A DNA stretch of 64,000 nucleotides from Variovorax sp. HW608. Lineage in GTDB: Bacteria; Pseudomonadota; Gammaproteobacteria; Burkholderiales; Burkholderiaceae_C. The notes below the pieces were generated by a model. The model was not told the origin of the DNA. It saw nothing but the letters and a program-made list of their open reading frames with translations, and did no database searches. Positions 17,780 to 26,325 of the stretch are shown in pieces; the first letter of the stretch is position 1; each line of letters opens with the position of its first letter. A program made the translations under genes and the position numbers. Where the stretch lies: the NCBI RefSeq assembly GCF_900090195.1, contig NZ_LT607803.1:1302001-1366000 (forward strand), given 5' to 3'.

Positions 17780-18103
17780 ATGGAAGAACAAGATGTCGTC
17801 CGCTCGCTCGCCGCACTCGCGCAAGGCGCTCGCCTGCAGGTGTTCCGCGCCCTGGTCATCACGGGTCCGCGGGGCATGACCCCTGGCGTGATGGCCGAAG
17901 GCTCCGGCATCCCGGCCAACACCTTGTCCTTCCACCTCAAGGAGCTGCTGAACGCGGGCCTCGTCACGCAGGAACGCCAAGGCCGCAACCTCATCTACCG
18001 CGCCTCGTTCGAGCACATGAACGCGCTCTTGGGCTATCTCACCGAGAACTGCTGCCAGGGCGAGGCCTGCTGCCTCGATGCCTCCCAAGGTAGCTGCTGC
18101 TGA
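17780..18103 (+). CDS. arsR: ArsR-family metalloregulator
   Basis: 107-residue winged-helix repressor beginning EEQDVVRSLAALAQGARLQVFRAL, with recognition helix region IPANTLSFHLKELLNAGLV. Cysteines are not in the helix-3 ELCVCDL position of E. coli ArsR; they cluster at the C-terminus (NCCQGEACC and SCC), a plausible alternative arsenite site as in C-terminal-type ArsR proteins. First gene of arsR-arsC-aquaporin. Probably translated from a leaderless message given the promoter position. Confidence 0.85.
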   Translation: MEEQDVVRSLAALAQGARLQVFRALVITGPRGMTPGVMAEGSGIPANTLSFHLKELLNAGLVTQERQGRNLIYRASFEHMNALLGYLTENCCQGEACCLDASQGSCC

Positions 18104-18111
18104 GATTCACC

Positions 18112-18618
18112 ATGGCTGACTCCAGACCGATCAATGTCCTGTTCCTGTGCACCCACAACTCGGCGCGCAGCATCCTGGCCGAAGCCATGCTGAACCAGCT
18201 GGGCCAAGGACGATTCGAGGCGTTCTCCGCCGGCAGCAGCCCGCGCAAGAACCAGGAGCCCAATCCGCTGGCGCTCGAGGTGCTGCGCAATGCCGGCGTC
18301 TCGACGCAAGGGCTTCGCAGCAAGAGCTGGGACGAGTTCGCGGGGCCCGACGCGCCGCACATGGACCTGGTCATCACGGTCTGCGACAACGCCGCCGGCG
18401 AGGTCTGCCCGTACTGGCCCGGCCACCCTGCCACCGCGCATTGGGGATACGCGGACCCGTCGGAGGCAGCGGGAACCGCCGAGCAGAAACTGGAGGCCTT
18501 CCGGCAGACGCTTCACGCGATCCGGCGCAGACTGGAGCTCCTGGTCAACCTGCCGCTGGCCGGCGTGGATCAGCTCCTCTTGCAGACGCAGGCGCGCGAA
18601 CTGGCCGGCAAGCCATGA
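18112..18618 (+). CDS. arsC: Arsenate reductase, thioredoxin/low-molecular-weight phosphatase type
   Basis: 168 residues. The phosphatase loop CTHNSARS (about residues 15-22) and the later Cys in ITVCDNAAGEVCPYWPG match the Cys pair used in the thioredoxin-linked relay that reduces As(V) to As(III) in the cytoplasm. Somewhat longer than the 130-140 residues usual for the family because of a C-terminal helical extension. Eight bases after arsR; the stop overlaps the aquaporin ATG. Confidence 0.88.
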   Translation: MADSRPINVLFLCTHNSARSILAEAMLNQLGQGRFEAFSAGSSPRKNQEPNPLALEVLRNAGVSTQGLRSKSWDEFAGPDAPHMDLVITVCDNAAGEVCPYWPGHPATAHWGYADPSEAAGTAEQKLEAFRQTLHAIRRRLELLVNLPLAGVDQLLLQTQARELAGKP

Positions 18619-19253
18619 CCGTTTGGCGGAAAGCGCTGGCCGAGTTGCTGGGCACGGCCGGCCTCCTGTGTGCGGTCGTCGGCTCGGGCATCATGGCGGA
18701 GCGCCTGGCCGGCGGCAACGTCGCCATGGCCTTGCTGGCCAATACGCTGGCCACCGTGTTTGCGCTCTACGTCCTCATCGAAGTCTTTGCGCCCCTGAGC
18801 GGCGCGCACTTCAATCCCGCCGTCAGCGCCGTGATGGCGCTGCGCCGCGAACTGCCGCTATCCGACCTGGCCATCTACATCGGAGCGCAACTGCTTGGAG
18901 CCATGCTGGGCGCCTGGCTGGCCAACGCCATGTTCGACCTCAACATCTTCCAGTGGAGCAGCAAGCTTCGGGCTGGCCAAGGCCAATGGCTGGCGGAGGT
19001 CGTTGCTACGGCAGGCCTGGTGCTCGTCATCCTGCGCTCGCCCGCGGGCAAGGCGCCGGCTCTGGTGGCCTGCTACATCGGCGCGGCGTACTGGTTCACG
19101 GCCAGCACATCCTTCGCCAATCCCGCGGCAGTGTTCGGCCGCATGTTCAGCGATAGCTTCGCCGGCATTTCGCCATCGAGCGCCCTGGGTTTCACGGCTG
19201 CCGAGCTGCTCGGCGCCGGACTCGGCGCGGCGGTCCACAGGTTCATTCGCTGA
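18615..19253 (+). CDS. aqpS: Aquaglyceroporin-like channel (AqpS type) of the ars operon
   Basis: 212-residue inner-membrane MIP channel with both pore motifs: HFNPAVS (about residues 60-66) and FANPAAVFGR (about 165-174). In Sinorhizobium-type ars operons this channel replaces an ArsB/Acr3 pump: arsenate is reduced by ArsC and As(III) flows out down its gradient. No arsB or acr3 is nearby, so the same logic should apply. Overlaps arsC by 4 bp. Annotated by context; a plain aquaporin Z is less likely. Confidence 0.8.
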   Translation: MTVWRKALAELLGTAGLLCAVVGSGIMAERLAGGNVAMALLANTLATVFALYVLIEVFAPLSGAHFNPAVSAVMALRRELPLSDLAIYIGAQLLGAMLGAWLANAMFDLNIFQWSSKLRAGQGQWLAEVVATAGLVLVILRSPAGKAPALVACYIGAAYWFTASTSFANPAAVFGRMFSDSFAGISPSSALGFTAAELLGAGLGAAVHRFIR

Positions 19254-19283
19254 AGGCAGCCGGTCGCGAACGGCGGCGGCTCG

Positions 19284-20894
19284 TCAGCCGGTTTTCCGGC
19301 TGGCAGGCAGCGGCACCATCACCGCCTGGCCGGGCACCGTGCATCCCGTATCGCAGCAGCGGCCGGGCTGCCGGTTCCTCGTGATGGCACGCTGCTCGTC
19401 GTGCAGCACGCCGCGCTCGAGCAGCCGTTCGACGAGTTCCACCTTCGTGCCCACGGGGTAGTTGCGCCAGATTTCCTGCTTCATGGCCGCCGGCGAGCCG
19501 CCGCCATGCAGGCTGATGACCGAGTACCAGCCGCCCTGGTAGGACGCCGTCAGGTCTTCGATGAAGCGCGCCGTCTGGATGCGCTTGTCGTAGGGAATGT
19601 CGGGGTTCGCCTGCAGCACCTCGGAGAGCCTGGCAGCCGTCGCGGGGTTGTGGTCCTCGTCCGGTCCCGGGAGGGCAACGATCAAGCCGCCCGACACCTC
19701 GTGCGCAATGCGGTGCATGTCGTAGATCTGGGTCGCGAGCAGCAGCTTGCCGATGTTGCTGTACACCGGCTCGGGCATGAAGGAGCCGCTGTATTCGTCC
19801 CGGGTGGCGTACACGCTCGCCGCGACGCCGCAGGCATAGAAGCCTTCGGTGATCTTGATGAGCTCGACCATCGGGTCACGCAGATTGCTCCTGGTGGCGG
19901 GGTCGAGGCCGTTCGCCTCGCACATCAGCGCACCGGCCCCGATGAGAAGGTCCCCGAAGCCGGCGCGGGCCGCGATGCAGCTGTGGCGATGGTGGGTGGC
20001 GTAGCTGTACGTCAGGACGTGGCTGTGCTCCCACTCACCGGCGTAGAACACGCGCTCCCACGGCACGAAGACGCGGTCGAAGATGACCACGGCGGTCGAT
20101 TGCCCGTACTTGCGCGAGAACAGCGCATCGCCGTGCTCCAGCTTTTCGCCGGGGCGGCCGGCGGGACGCGCCACGATGGTGATGCCCGGCTCATCGACCC
20201 GCACCGCACAGCAGACCGCGAACGCCTCGTCCTCCCGGCCCATGTTGCGGCTCGGCATGACCAGGAATTCATGCATGTACGGGCCGCCGGTGACGATGGC
20301 CTTGGTGCCGCTGATGTGGATACCCTGGCCGCTTCGTTCAACCACATGGACGTAGCTGTCGGGGTTGGCCTGCTGATGCGGCTTTCGGCTCCGGTCGCCC
20401 TTGGCGTCCGTCATGGCGACGCCGAGCGAGAGGTCCTGGTCCTGCACGTGCGCCAGGTAGGCGTCGAACCGGGCACGGTGTTCGGTGCTGCCCTTGGCAT
20501 TGTCGATGCGGGCAACCGCCTGAGCGATCCCATTGAGCGCATCGTGCGCGAGGTAGCGCTGCGCGCAGCCGGTCTCCTGACACAGGACGCGCACCGCTTC
20601 CAGCTTGTTCAGCAGGTCGCCGGCCGACGCGTTGATGTGGAGCATGCGGCTGACCACCCGGTTGCGCGAAGCCTGCGTCGCCAGCGCGATGGCTTCGAGC
20701 TCGGGTCGCAGCGCGTAGTCGTAGGTGAACGCGAGCGCATTGACGCCGGGCCTGAAGGCGGGCTCGTCCACCACGCTGGCCACTTCGCGGCCATCGACGA
20801 AGACCCTCGGCGTGTACCGGCGCAGCGACGCTCGGTAGTCATCGCCGGACATGAGTTTCACACGGCTGGGGGCGTGCTCGAGCGGGGTATTCAT
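19284..20894 (-). CDS. 4-hydroxyphenylacetate 3-hydroxylase (HpaB/AbfD) family flavoprotein
   Basis: 536 residues with the family N-terminal domain (MSGDDYRASLRRY...), a central FDRVFVPWERVFYAGEW block and ATHHRHSCIAARAGFGDLLIG. The family contains FADH2-using aromatic hydroxylases and the Fe-S 4-hydroxybutyryl-CoA dehydratases. The Cys spacing here (CQETGC; HHRHSC) does not match the four-ligand Fe-S pattern exactly, so a hydroxylase is favoured. The last 30 residues carry an unusual cysteine tail (CCDTGC). Divergent TetR gene probably controls it. No reductase partner nearby. Confidence 0.75.
   Translation of the reverse strand: MNTPLEHAPSRVKLMSGDDYRASLRRYTPRVFVDGREVASVVDEPAFRPGVNALAFTYDYALRPELEAIALATQASRNRVVSRMLHINASAGDLLNKLEAVRVLCQETGCAQRYLAHDALNGIAQAVARIDNAKGSTEHRARFDAYLAHVQDQDLSLGVAMTDAKGDRSRKPHQQANPDSYVHVVERSGQGIHISGTKAIVTGGPYMHEFLVMPSRNMGREDEAFAVCCAVRVDEPGITIVARPAGRPGEKLEHGDALFSRKYGQSTAVVIFDRVFVPWERVFYAGEWEHSHVLTYSYATHHRHSCIAARAGFGDLLIGAGALMCEANGLDPATRSNLRDPMVELIKITEGFYACGVAASVYATRDEYSGSFMPEPVYSNIGKLLLATQIYDMHRIAHEVSGGLIVALPGPDEDHNPATAARLSEVLQANPDIPYDKRIQTARFIEDLTASYQGGWYSVISLHGGGSPAAMKQEIWRNYPVGTKVELVERLLERGVLHDEQRAITRNRQPGRCCDTGCTVPGQAVMVPLPASRKTG
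19285..19302. terminator. Bidirectional hairpin between ars operon and flavin monooxygenase gene
   Basis: CAGCCGG-TTTT-CCGGCTG, a perfect 7-bp stem with a four-base loop, lies about 30 bp past the aquaporin stop and overlaps the last codons of the convergent gene. Suitable position for ending both transcripts; no long T run. Confidence 0.4.
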
Positions 20895-20968
20895 CGCGGG
20901 TCTCCTGTTGAACGGCGTATCGTCAGTTTAAACACTGTTCAATTCATTGGTCAACGTATACTCGACGC
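20895..20968. promoter_or_regulatory. Divergent control region of the monooxygenase and TetR genes
   Basis: The AT-rich 74-bp spacer contains TTTAAAC, TTCAATTCATTGGTCAA and TATACT, unlike the surrounding GC-rich DNA. TATACT (about 20954-20959) is a -10 candidate for the tetR gene, and the imperfect repeats TTGAACA / TTGACCA on the minus strand are a likely TetR-protein operator. Exact operator limits cannot be fixed by eye. Confidence 0.5.
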
Positions 20969-21652
20969 ATGGCTACGACCGCCCGATCCCCTCGCCCGCC
21001 CGCCGCCAAGAAGGCCAGGGCCGCCGCCGACCCCCGCCAGCTGCGCCATCAGGCGCTTGCAGACGTCCGGCGTGAACTCGTGCTCGATGCCGCCAGGTCG
21101 GCTTTCATCGAGCTTGGGATGGAGAAGACGAGCATTCGGGAAATCGCCCAACGCGCCGGCTACACGCCGGGCGCCATCTACAGCTACTTCGCCAGCAAGG
21201 AGGAGGTCTACGGCGCGCTGCTCGGAGAATCGCTCGAACGGCTCAACGAGCGCGTGCAGGAGGCCGTGACCCACAGCAGTGAAGGGGCAGACCGCCTGCG
21301 CGCGGCGGCAGGCGCGTTCTTCGACTTCTATCGATCCAACCCGCGCGACCTGGACCTCGGCTTCTACCTGTTCCAGGGAATGAAGCCGAGAGGCCTCACG
21401 CCGGAACTCAACCACGAGCTCAACGCCCGGCTGCTTGATTCGCTGCAGCCTGTTCAGGCGGAACTGGAGCGACTCGGGATGCGGTCCGCGGCAGCGCTCG
21501 AGGAGGTGACCGCATTGTTCGCACACACGGTCGGGATCCTGGTGCTCAGCCATACCGGTCGCATCCGCCTGTTCAAGCAGGCGTCGCTCGACCTGTTCAA
21601 CACTTACCTGGAGCAGCTGCTCGGGCGCGCCGGGTCGTCGCCGAGGAGATGA
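20969..21652 (+). CDS. TetR/AcrR-family repressor
   Basis: 227 residues with the TetR helix-turn-helix (TSIREIAQRAGYTPGAIYSYFASKEEVY, cut here into known motif parts: IREIAQRAG and GAIYSYF) after a basic, proline-rich leader of about 30 residues. The C-terminal half is an all-helical ligand domain. Divergent from the HpaB-family gene, the normal layout for a self-regulating repressor whose inducer is the neighbour's substrate. Confidence 0.87.
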   Translation: MATTARSPRPPAAKKARAAADPRQLRHQALADVRRELVLDAARSAFIELGMEKTSIREIAQRAGYTPGAIYSYFASKEEVYGALLGESLERLNERVQEAVTHSSEGADRLRAAAGAFFDFYRSNPRDLDLGFYLFQGMKPRGLTPELNHELNARLLDSLQPVQAELERLGMRSAAALEEVTALFAHTVGILVLSHTGRIRLFKQASLDLFNTYLEQLLGRAGSSPRR

Positions 21653-21813
21653 TCCGGCCCGCCGCCGTCAACGGGCCGCGGACCTGCGAGCGACTGCCCG
21701 GGCGACCAAGACTGACGAACGGCTGATCGACATTAATGCCCCGGATAACCCCGCACGCCCATCGCACGCCGGCATTGGGCATCATGCCCACTGAATTGGG
21801 GGGTAGTAGCGTG

Positions 21814-21984
21814 ATGGTTGAGTGGGCTGAGCAATTTGCAGCCGAGATGTTGCGTCTCGGGCAAGGGCGGCCGGTGTACACGGACATGCTGGACTGGGCC
21901 TTCGAGCTCTGGCCGGTCTGGAAGCATTGCGATCCTGAGGCGATCGCACGGGTCGAGTTCCGAAATATGGCCCAGGACGAATAG
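21814..21984 (+). CDS. Small hypothetical protein
   Basis: 56 codons from ATG 21814 (upstream in-frame starts at 21784 and 21736 possible). Sequence MVEWAEQFAAEMLRLG followed by VYTDMLDWAFELWPVWKHC is acidic, tryptophan-rich and helical. The G-rich stretch before the start may serve as ribosome site. I do not recognise a family. Codon usage is less GC-biased at third positions than its neighbours, so it could be acquired DNA or a remnant. Confidence 0.4.
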   Translation: MVEWAEQFAAEMLRLGQGRPVYTDMLDWAFELWPVWKHCDPEAIARVEFRNMAQDE

Positions 21985-21997
21985 GGGCAGGCGGCTG

Positions 21998-22459
21998 TCA
22001 ATCGACCAGACGCGGGATATAGCTGCTCAAGGCTTTTGCCGCTTGCTGGAGCAGCTCGAACTCCGAATCCGCCACGGGATGGCTTCTCATATCGAAGTGG
22101 CTCATGGTCCCCCACAACGCGCCCTCGTCGTTCAGGACAGGGACGCTGTGGTACGAGACGACGACGCCTCGATAGGGATGGCCTGCGAGCCGCTCATCGC
22201 TGGCGGAATCATTGGTGCGAAAGACCTGGTCCCTGCGTACGAACTGGCAGAAGCTCTGCTTGAACGGCACGGCAATCAGGAACTCGGGACGCATCTGCCT
22301 GCGCTTGTCATGGAGGAGCACGTTGCGAAGCAGGTCCCCTTCGAATCGATAGATGGCCGTGTAGCGATGCGGCACGCCGCTGTTCAGGTATTGCAGGGCC
22401 GCCTCCGGCCCCTCGCTCGCGAGCAATGCCGAGAACGTTTCGAGATTTCTTTCAGACAC
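21998..22459 (-). CDS. GAF-domain protein
   Basis: 153 residues, almost entirely one GAF domain (YTAIYRFEGDLLRNV..., PFKQSFCQFVRRDQVF, YHSVPVLNDEGALWGTMSHFD). The GTG at 22459 is chosen because AAGGAGGAG lies 9 bases upstream; the nearer ATG is out of frame. Stand-alone GAF proteins of this kind bind small ligands or serve as free-methionine-sulfoxide-reductase-like or signalling proteins; the fRMsr cysteine pattern is not seen, so role unknown. Confidence 0.7.
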   Translation of the reverse strand: MSERNLETFSALLASEGPEAALQYLNSGVPHRYTAIYRFEGDLLRNVLLHDKRRQMRPEFLIAVPFKQSFCQFVRRDQVFRTNDSASDERLAGHPYRGVVVSYHSVPVLNDEGALWGTMSHFDMRSHPVADSEFELLQQAAKALSSYIPRLVD

Positions 22460-22548
22460 GCTGCATGCTCCTCCTTCTGGTCTGTTCGGTGGCCGCAAGG
22501 GGCGCGGCTCTGATGGGACGCAAGAATACGCTGCAGTGAATGTATTGT

Positions 22549-22569
22549 CCCCCTGCGCGCGGGAGGGGG
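22549..22569 (-). terminator. Hairpin downstream of the porin gene
   Basis: CCCCCT-GCGCGCGGG-AGGGGG forms a 6-bp GC stem 42 bp after the porin stop on the minus strand. Plausible transcript end for the porin and also for the convergent side; no strong T run. Confidence 0.4.
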
Positions 22570-22610
22570 AGGACTTGGGAGGGCGGTCTGCTCGGTCGGC
22601 TGCGCCGCGA

Positions 22611-23897
22611 TCAGAACACGTGACGAATCCCCAGGTCGTAACCGTAGCCGGTGTCGGCGCGATAGCCGGCGCTCTGGTTCAGGAGGTCGGTGACGCTCGG
22701 GTTCAGATAGCCGACGTTCCCGTTGGGCGGCAGGGCGGGCGGAATGGCGGCGCCGTTCTTGTTCTTCGTGTATCCAAAAGTGGCGTAGAGCAATGTGCGC
22801 TTGGAGAGGTTGTGCACATAGCCCAGCGCCAGCTTGTCGGCCTTGGGATCCGGCACGCTCACTCCCGGGCTGGCCTGGGCGACGTTCTTGAGGTCCGCCT
22901 GAAGGTGCGAGTACGAAGCGCGAATCAGGCCCGGACCGACGGGCACGGTCAGGCCGAGCAGGTAGCCGGTGATCGTGATGTCGCCAGAAGGCGCGAACGG
23001 GGACTGGATCTTGCGGTCGTTCTGCAGTTCGACGTGCGAATACTCACCGAACAGCTTCGCCGGCCCGAAGTCGTACGAACCGGCGATGTTTCCCGTGTTG
23101 AGGTATTTCGTGATCCCGGCGAAATAGTCGTCGCCGACGACACTCGAACCGTACGCCGCAGCGACATCCAGCGGACCGTTCGCGTAACCGAGGCGGGCTC
23201 CCGCGTAGCGCCCGGTGCGCGCGGTGTTCGGGGTCGGCGGGGTCAAGGTTCCGGGGTCGTACTTGGTGTTTTCGCCAAAGGCGTACATCACATGGCCGTA
23301 GAAGCCGCCCAGATCCGGGGGCAGGAAGTAGCTGACGCTGTTGCTGGCACGGACGTAGTTCGGGTTGACGACCAGGTTGCCGATCGTCCCCGCGCTGCCG
23401 GCGCCGCCGAGCAGCATGCTGATGGCGACGGCACCCACCCCGACGGTCTGGAAGGGGTCGAAGACATTGTCATTCCAGAAAGTCGGGGTGTAGTCGCGCC
23501 CCAGCCGCACTTCACCGAACGCGCCCGACAAGCTCACCGTCGAACGACGGTTGAAGGCCACGCCAATGGGGGTGAGGCTGGCTCCCGTGTCGTTGGCGAT
23601 GCCCGCTTCGAGCCAGAAACTGGCGGCGAGGCCTCCGCCGAGGTCTTCCGTTCCGCGAAACCCGACGCGGCTGCCCGTGTAGTTGCCGCTCGAGAGCACC
23701 CACTGGCTCTGTCTCACGTCCGGATGCGGCACCGGCAGCGCGGGGTTGGCCGGGTTGAAGGCGTTCACATACTTGCTGTTCGTCTGGTAGTAACTCACCG
23801 CCGCATCGAGGACACCGAACAGCGTGACGGACGACTGGGCCGAAGCCGAGCCGGCGGCAACCAGGGCTGCGATGCAAGCAAGGGTCTTCTTTTTCAT
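22611..23897 (-). CDS. Outer-membrane porin, Burkholderiales general type
   Basis: 428-residue trimeric porin: signal peptide MKKKTLACIAALVAAGSASAQ, mature start SSVTLFGVLDAAVSYY, the FRGTEDLGGGLAASFWLE constriction-region block and the terminal beta-strand ending in HVF (C-terminal Phe required for outer-membrane insertion). The second of two close ATGs (23897) has the better-spaced GGAGA. Monocistronic. General diffusion of small anionic solutes is the family role. Confidence 0.9.
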   Translation of the reverse strand: MKKKTLACIAALVAAGSASAQSSVTLFGVLDAAVSYYQTNSKYVNAFNPANPALPVPHPDVRQSQWVLSSGNYTGSRVGFRGTEDLGGGLAASFWLEAGIANDTGASLTPIGVAFNRRSTVSLSGAFGEVRLGRDYTPTFWNDNVFDPFQTVGVGAVAISMLLGGAGSAGTIGNLVVNPNYVRASNSVSYFLPPDLGGFYGHVMYAFGENTKYDPGTLTPPTPNTARTGRYAGARLGYANGPLDVAAAYGSSVVGDDYFAGITKYLNTGNIAGSYDFGPAKLFGEYSHVELQNDRKIQSPFAPSGDITITGYLLGLTVPVGPGLIRASYSHLQADLKNVAQASPGVSVPDPKADKLALGYVHNLSKRTLLYATFGYTKNKNGAAIPPALPPNGNVGYLNPSVTDLLNQSAGYRADTGYGYDLGIRHVF

Positions 23898-23936
23898 GGG
23901 CATGTCTCCACGCCGCAGGGTAAACCAGTTTGCCGG

Positions 23937-24734
23937 CTAGGTCATTCGGGTCACCGCCACCATCACCGAATAGGCCTTGAACACTGCCGTGGCGGGCTGG
24001 CCAACGGCGAGGCCGAGCGCGTCGACCGCGTCGTTGGTCACGCTGGCCGTGAGCGTGGTTCCGCCGGGCACGGTCAATCCGACGAGCGACGACACCGCCC
24101 CTTTTTCCACGCGCGAGATCGTGCCCGCGAACTGGTTGCGTGCGGACAGCGCGTAGCCGGCGAAGTCGGTCACCAGCACGATGGCCGAGGACTTGATGAG
24201 CGCGATGGCCTCCTTGCCCGGCTCGGCCTTCAGGCGCGTGGCCGCGGCGGTGGTCATGGTGGCCACGATCTCCTGGCCGCCGGCGACGGCGATCGTCACC
24301 TGCGTGGTGACGGGTCCGCTTTCCACGCCGGCAATGGTGCCGGCGAACTGGTTGCGAGCAGTGGTCTTCATTGCGATTCTCCTGAGAAGTCCGGCCAGCG
24401 CCGGCTGTTGGTTGAGCCAGTCCTCCTGCGCCCGCAGGAATTCGCCGTGCCTCGACTGGAGGCGGCGCCAGGCGGCCAGCAGTTCGTGCGCCGCGGGCGT
24501 CAGTCGGCTGCCGCCCCCTCCCCGGCCCCCGGCAGCGCTTTCCATCAGCGGCTCGCGTGCCAGGTTGGTGGCGGTGTCGATCAGCAGCCAGGCGCCCTTG
24601 TAGCTGTAGCCCGCGGCGCGCGCCGCGCGGTTGATCGACCCGGTGCCGCCGATGGCTTCGAGCAGCGCGAAGAAGCGCGCATCCAGCCTGCCCGCCAGCT
24701 TCAGCTCGCCGGACAAGAGGGTCACGTCAGCCAT
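23937..24734 (-). CDS. modE: ModE molybdate-responsive regulator
   Basis: 265 residues. N-terminal winged helix-turn-helix (LAGRLDARFFALLEAIGGTGSINRAAR region, residues about 10-110) followed by two TOBE/Mop domains, each opening with ARNQFAGTI (about 126 and 198), which bind molybdate. Mo-bound ModE normally represses mod genes and alters other Mo-related operons. Start overlaps the 3' end of modC by 8 bp, so it is the last gene of modBACE and can autoregulate through the operon promoter. Confidence 0.9.
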   Translation of the reverse strand: MADVTLLSGELKLAGRLDARFFALLEAIGGTGSINRAARAAGYSYKGAWLLIDTATNLAREPLMESAAGGRGGGGSRLTPAAHELLAAWRRLQSRHGEFLRAQEDWLNQQPALAGLLRRIAMKTTARNQFAGTIAGVESGPVTTQVTIAVAGGQEIVATMTTAAATRLKAEPGKEAIALIKSSAIVLVTDFAGYALSARNQFAGTISRVEKGAVSSLVGLTVPGGTTLTASVTNDAVDALGLAVGQPATAVFKAYSVMVAVTRMT

Positions 24735-25518
24735 AGGAGAAGGCCTCCAGCATGGCGCGCACGCCCAGTTGCGTGGGACTGGGCGCCGCGGTCTCCGCCT
24801 CCGGGAGCAGCACACGCCGGACCACCTCGCGTTCGACACCCCGGCGGACGTCCACCTCGCGCACCACGCGACCCTGCTCGACGACGAACGCGACGTCCGC
24901 CAGCGCCAGCACGTCATCGATGTCGTGCGTGATCATGACCACCGGCAGCTTCCAGCGCGCGCGGACCTCGGCCAGCTCGCGGCGCAAGTCCCGTCGCAGC
25001 TCTGGATTGAGCGCGGCGAAAGGCTCGTCGAGCAACAGCACCGAAGGCTCGCAGACCAAGGCGCGTGCGAGCGCCACGCGCTGCTGCTGGCCGCCTGACA
25101 ATGCGCCGGGACGGCTGCGCGCCAACGGCCCGAGGCCGAAGCTGTGCAGCAGTTCGTCAACACGCTTTGCATCGCGCGGCGACATGCGCCGCCGGCACCA
25201 GCTCGTGAGCCCGAAAGCCACGTTGTCGCGCACGTCCAGGTGCGGGAACAGCGCATAGTGCTGGAACAGGTAGCCCACGCCTCGCGCCGGGACCGGCACA
25301 TCGATGCCACGGCTTGCGTCGAAGAGCGTCCGTCCCGCGATGCGCACATGGCCGGCGGCGGGCCGCATCAGGCCCGCGATCGCTTGCAGCGTGATCGACT
25401 TCCCTGCTCCCGAAGGGCCATAGAGCGCCACCACCGGAACGTCGGCCGCGAGTTGCATGTCCAGGTCGAAGCGGCGCGTTCCGTCGCTGAGCGAGAGTTG
25501 CAGATCCAGATCGATCAT
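24727..25518 (-). CDS. modC: Molybdate ABC transporter ATPase
   Basis: 263 residues with Walker A GPSGAGKS, Q-loop FQHYALFPHL, signature [15 protein letters not shown], Walker B VLLLDEPFAAL and switch ITHDIDDV. The typical ModC C-terminal Mop domain (about 90 residues) is absent, so direct feedback of molybdate on the ATPase is not expected; sensing would rest on ModE. Twenty bases after modA. Confidence 0.9.
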   Translation of the reverse strand: MIDLDLQLSLSDGTRRFDLDMQLAADVPVVALYGPSGAGKSITLQAIAGLMRPAAGHVRIAGRTLFDASRGIDVPVPARGVGYLFQHYALFPHLDVRDNVAFGLTSWCRRRMSPRDAKRVDELLHSFGLGPLARSRPGALSGGQQQRVALARALVCEPSVLLLDEPFAALNPELRRDLRRELAEVRARWKLPVVMITHDIDDVLALADVAFVVEQGRVVREVDVRRGVEREVVRRVLLPEAETAAPSPTQLGVRAMLEAFSYG

Positions 25519-25537
25519 CGACGTGTCCACGCACCGG

Positions 25538-26308
25538 TCAAGGCTGGGCGAAGCCGTGCCTGGCCAGCACCTGCTGCGCCTGGGGGCCGAGCAGGAAGGC
25601 GATGAAGTCGGCGGCCAGCGCCTTGTTCCTGCTCTCGCTGACCACCACCGCCGGGTAGCTGACCGGCGTGTGGCCCTGCGCGGTGAGAACGATCCGGACC
25701 TTGTCGCCGCCGATGGCCGCATCGGTGCGGTAGACGAAGCCGGCCTCGGCCTCGCCGCGCGCCACGTAGTCGAGCACCTGGCGCACGCTGTCGGCATACA
25801 CGAACCTGGGTTCCAGCGTCGCCCACAATCCGGCCGCTTCGAGCGTCTCCCGCGTGTAGCGCCCCACCGGCACCGTGGCCGTCTTGCCGACGGCAATGTG
25901 CCTCACGGCCGGGGCAGCCAGATCCTTGAGCGAGCTGATCTCGATCGTGCTTTGCGCCGGCACCACCAGCACCACCGAATTGAACGCGAAGTCGCGCTTG
26001 GTGGCCGGATCGAAGAGCTTCTGTTCCACGCCGCGCGCGACCGTGGCCTGATCGGCGCTGACGAACACGTCGACCGGCGCGCCCTGGGCGATCTGCTTCA
26101 GCAGCACGCCCGAAGCGGCAAAGTTGAAGACCAGCTTGACGCCCGGCTTCGCCGATTCGAAGGCCGGCGCCAGATCCTGGAACGCCTGGGTCAGGCTGGC
26201 CGCGGCCGAGACGGTCAGCGGCTGTGCGCCCGCGAGCGCCGGCAGCGCCGCGAACAGGAGAACAAAGAGGATGCGGCGAAAGCGGGACATGCGGGACATG
26301 CGGGACAC
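25538..26308 (-). CDS. modA: Molybdate-binding periplasmic protein
   Basis: 256 residues. Signal peptide FRRILFVLLFAALPALAGAQ; mature TVSAAASLTQAFQDLAP and FNFAASGVLLKQIAQGAPVDVFVSAD carry the oxyanion-binding serines and backbone. GTG 26308 is the likely start (AAGGAG six bases upstream), but two ATGs follow at 26299 and 26290 inside a triple 9-bp repeat (TCCCGCATG units), so the N-terminus is ambiguous. Unusually placed after modB. Confidence 0.88.
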   Translation of the reverse strand: MSRMSRMSRFRRILFVLLFAALPALAGAQPLTVSAAASLTQAFQDLAPAFESAKPGVKLVFNFAASGVLLKQIAQGAPVDVFVSADQATVARGVEQKLFDPATKRDFAFNSVVLVVPAQSTIEISSLKDLAAPAVRHIAVGKTATVPVGRYTRETLEAAGLWATLEPRFVYADSVRQVLDYVARGEAEAGFVYRTDAAIGGDKVRIVLTAQGHTPVSYPAVVVSESRNKALAADFIAFLLGPQAQQVLARHGFAQP

Positions 26309-26325
26309 GGGATGCTCCTTGAAGA

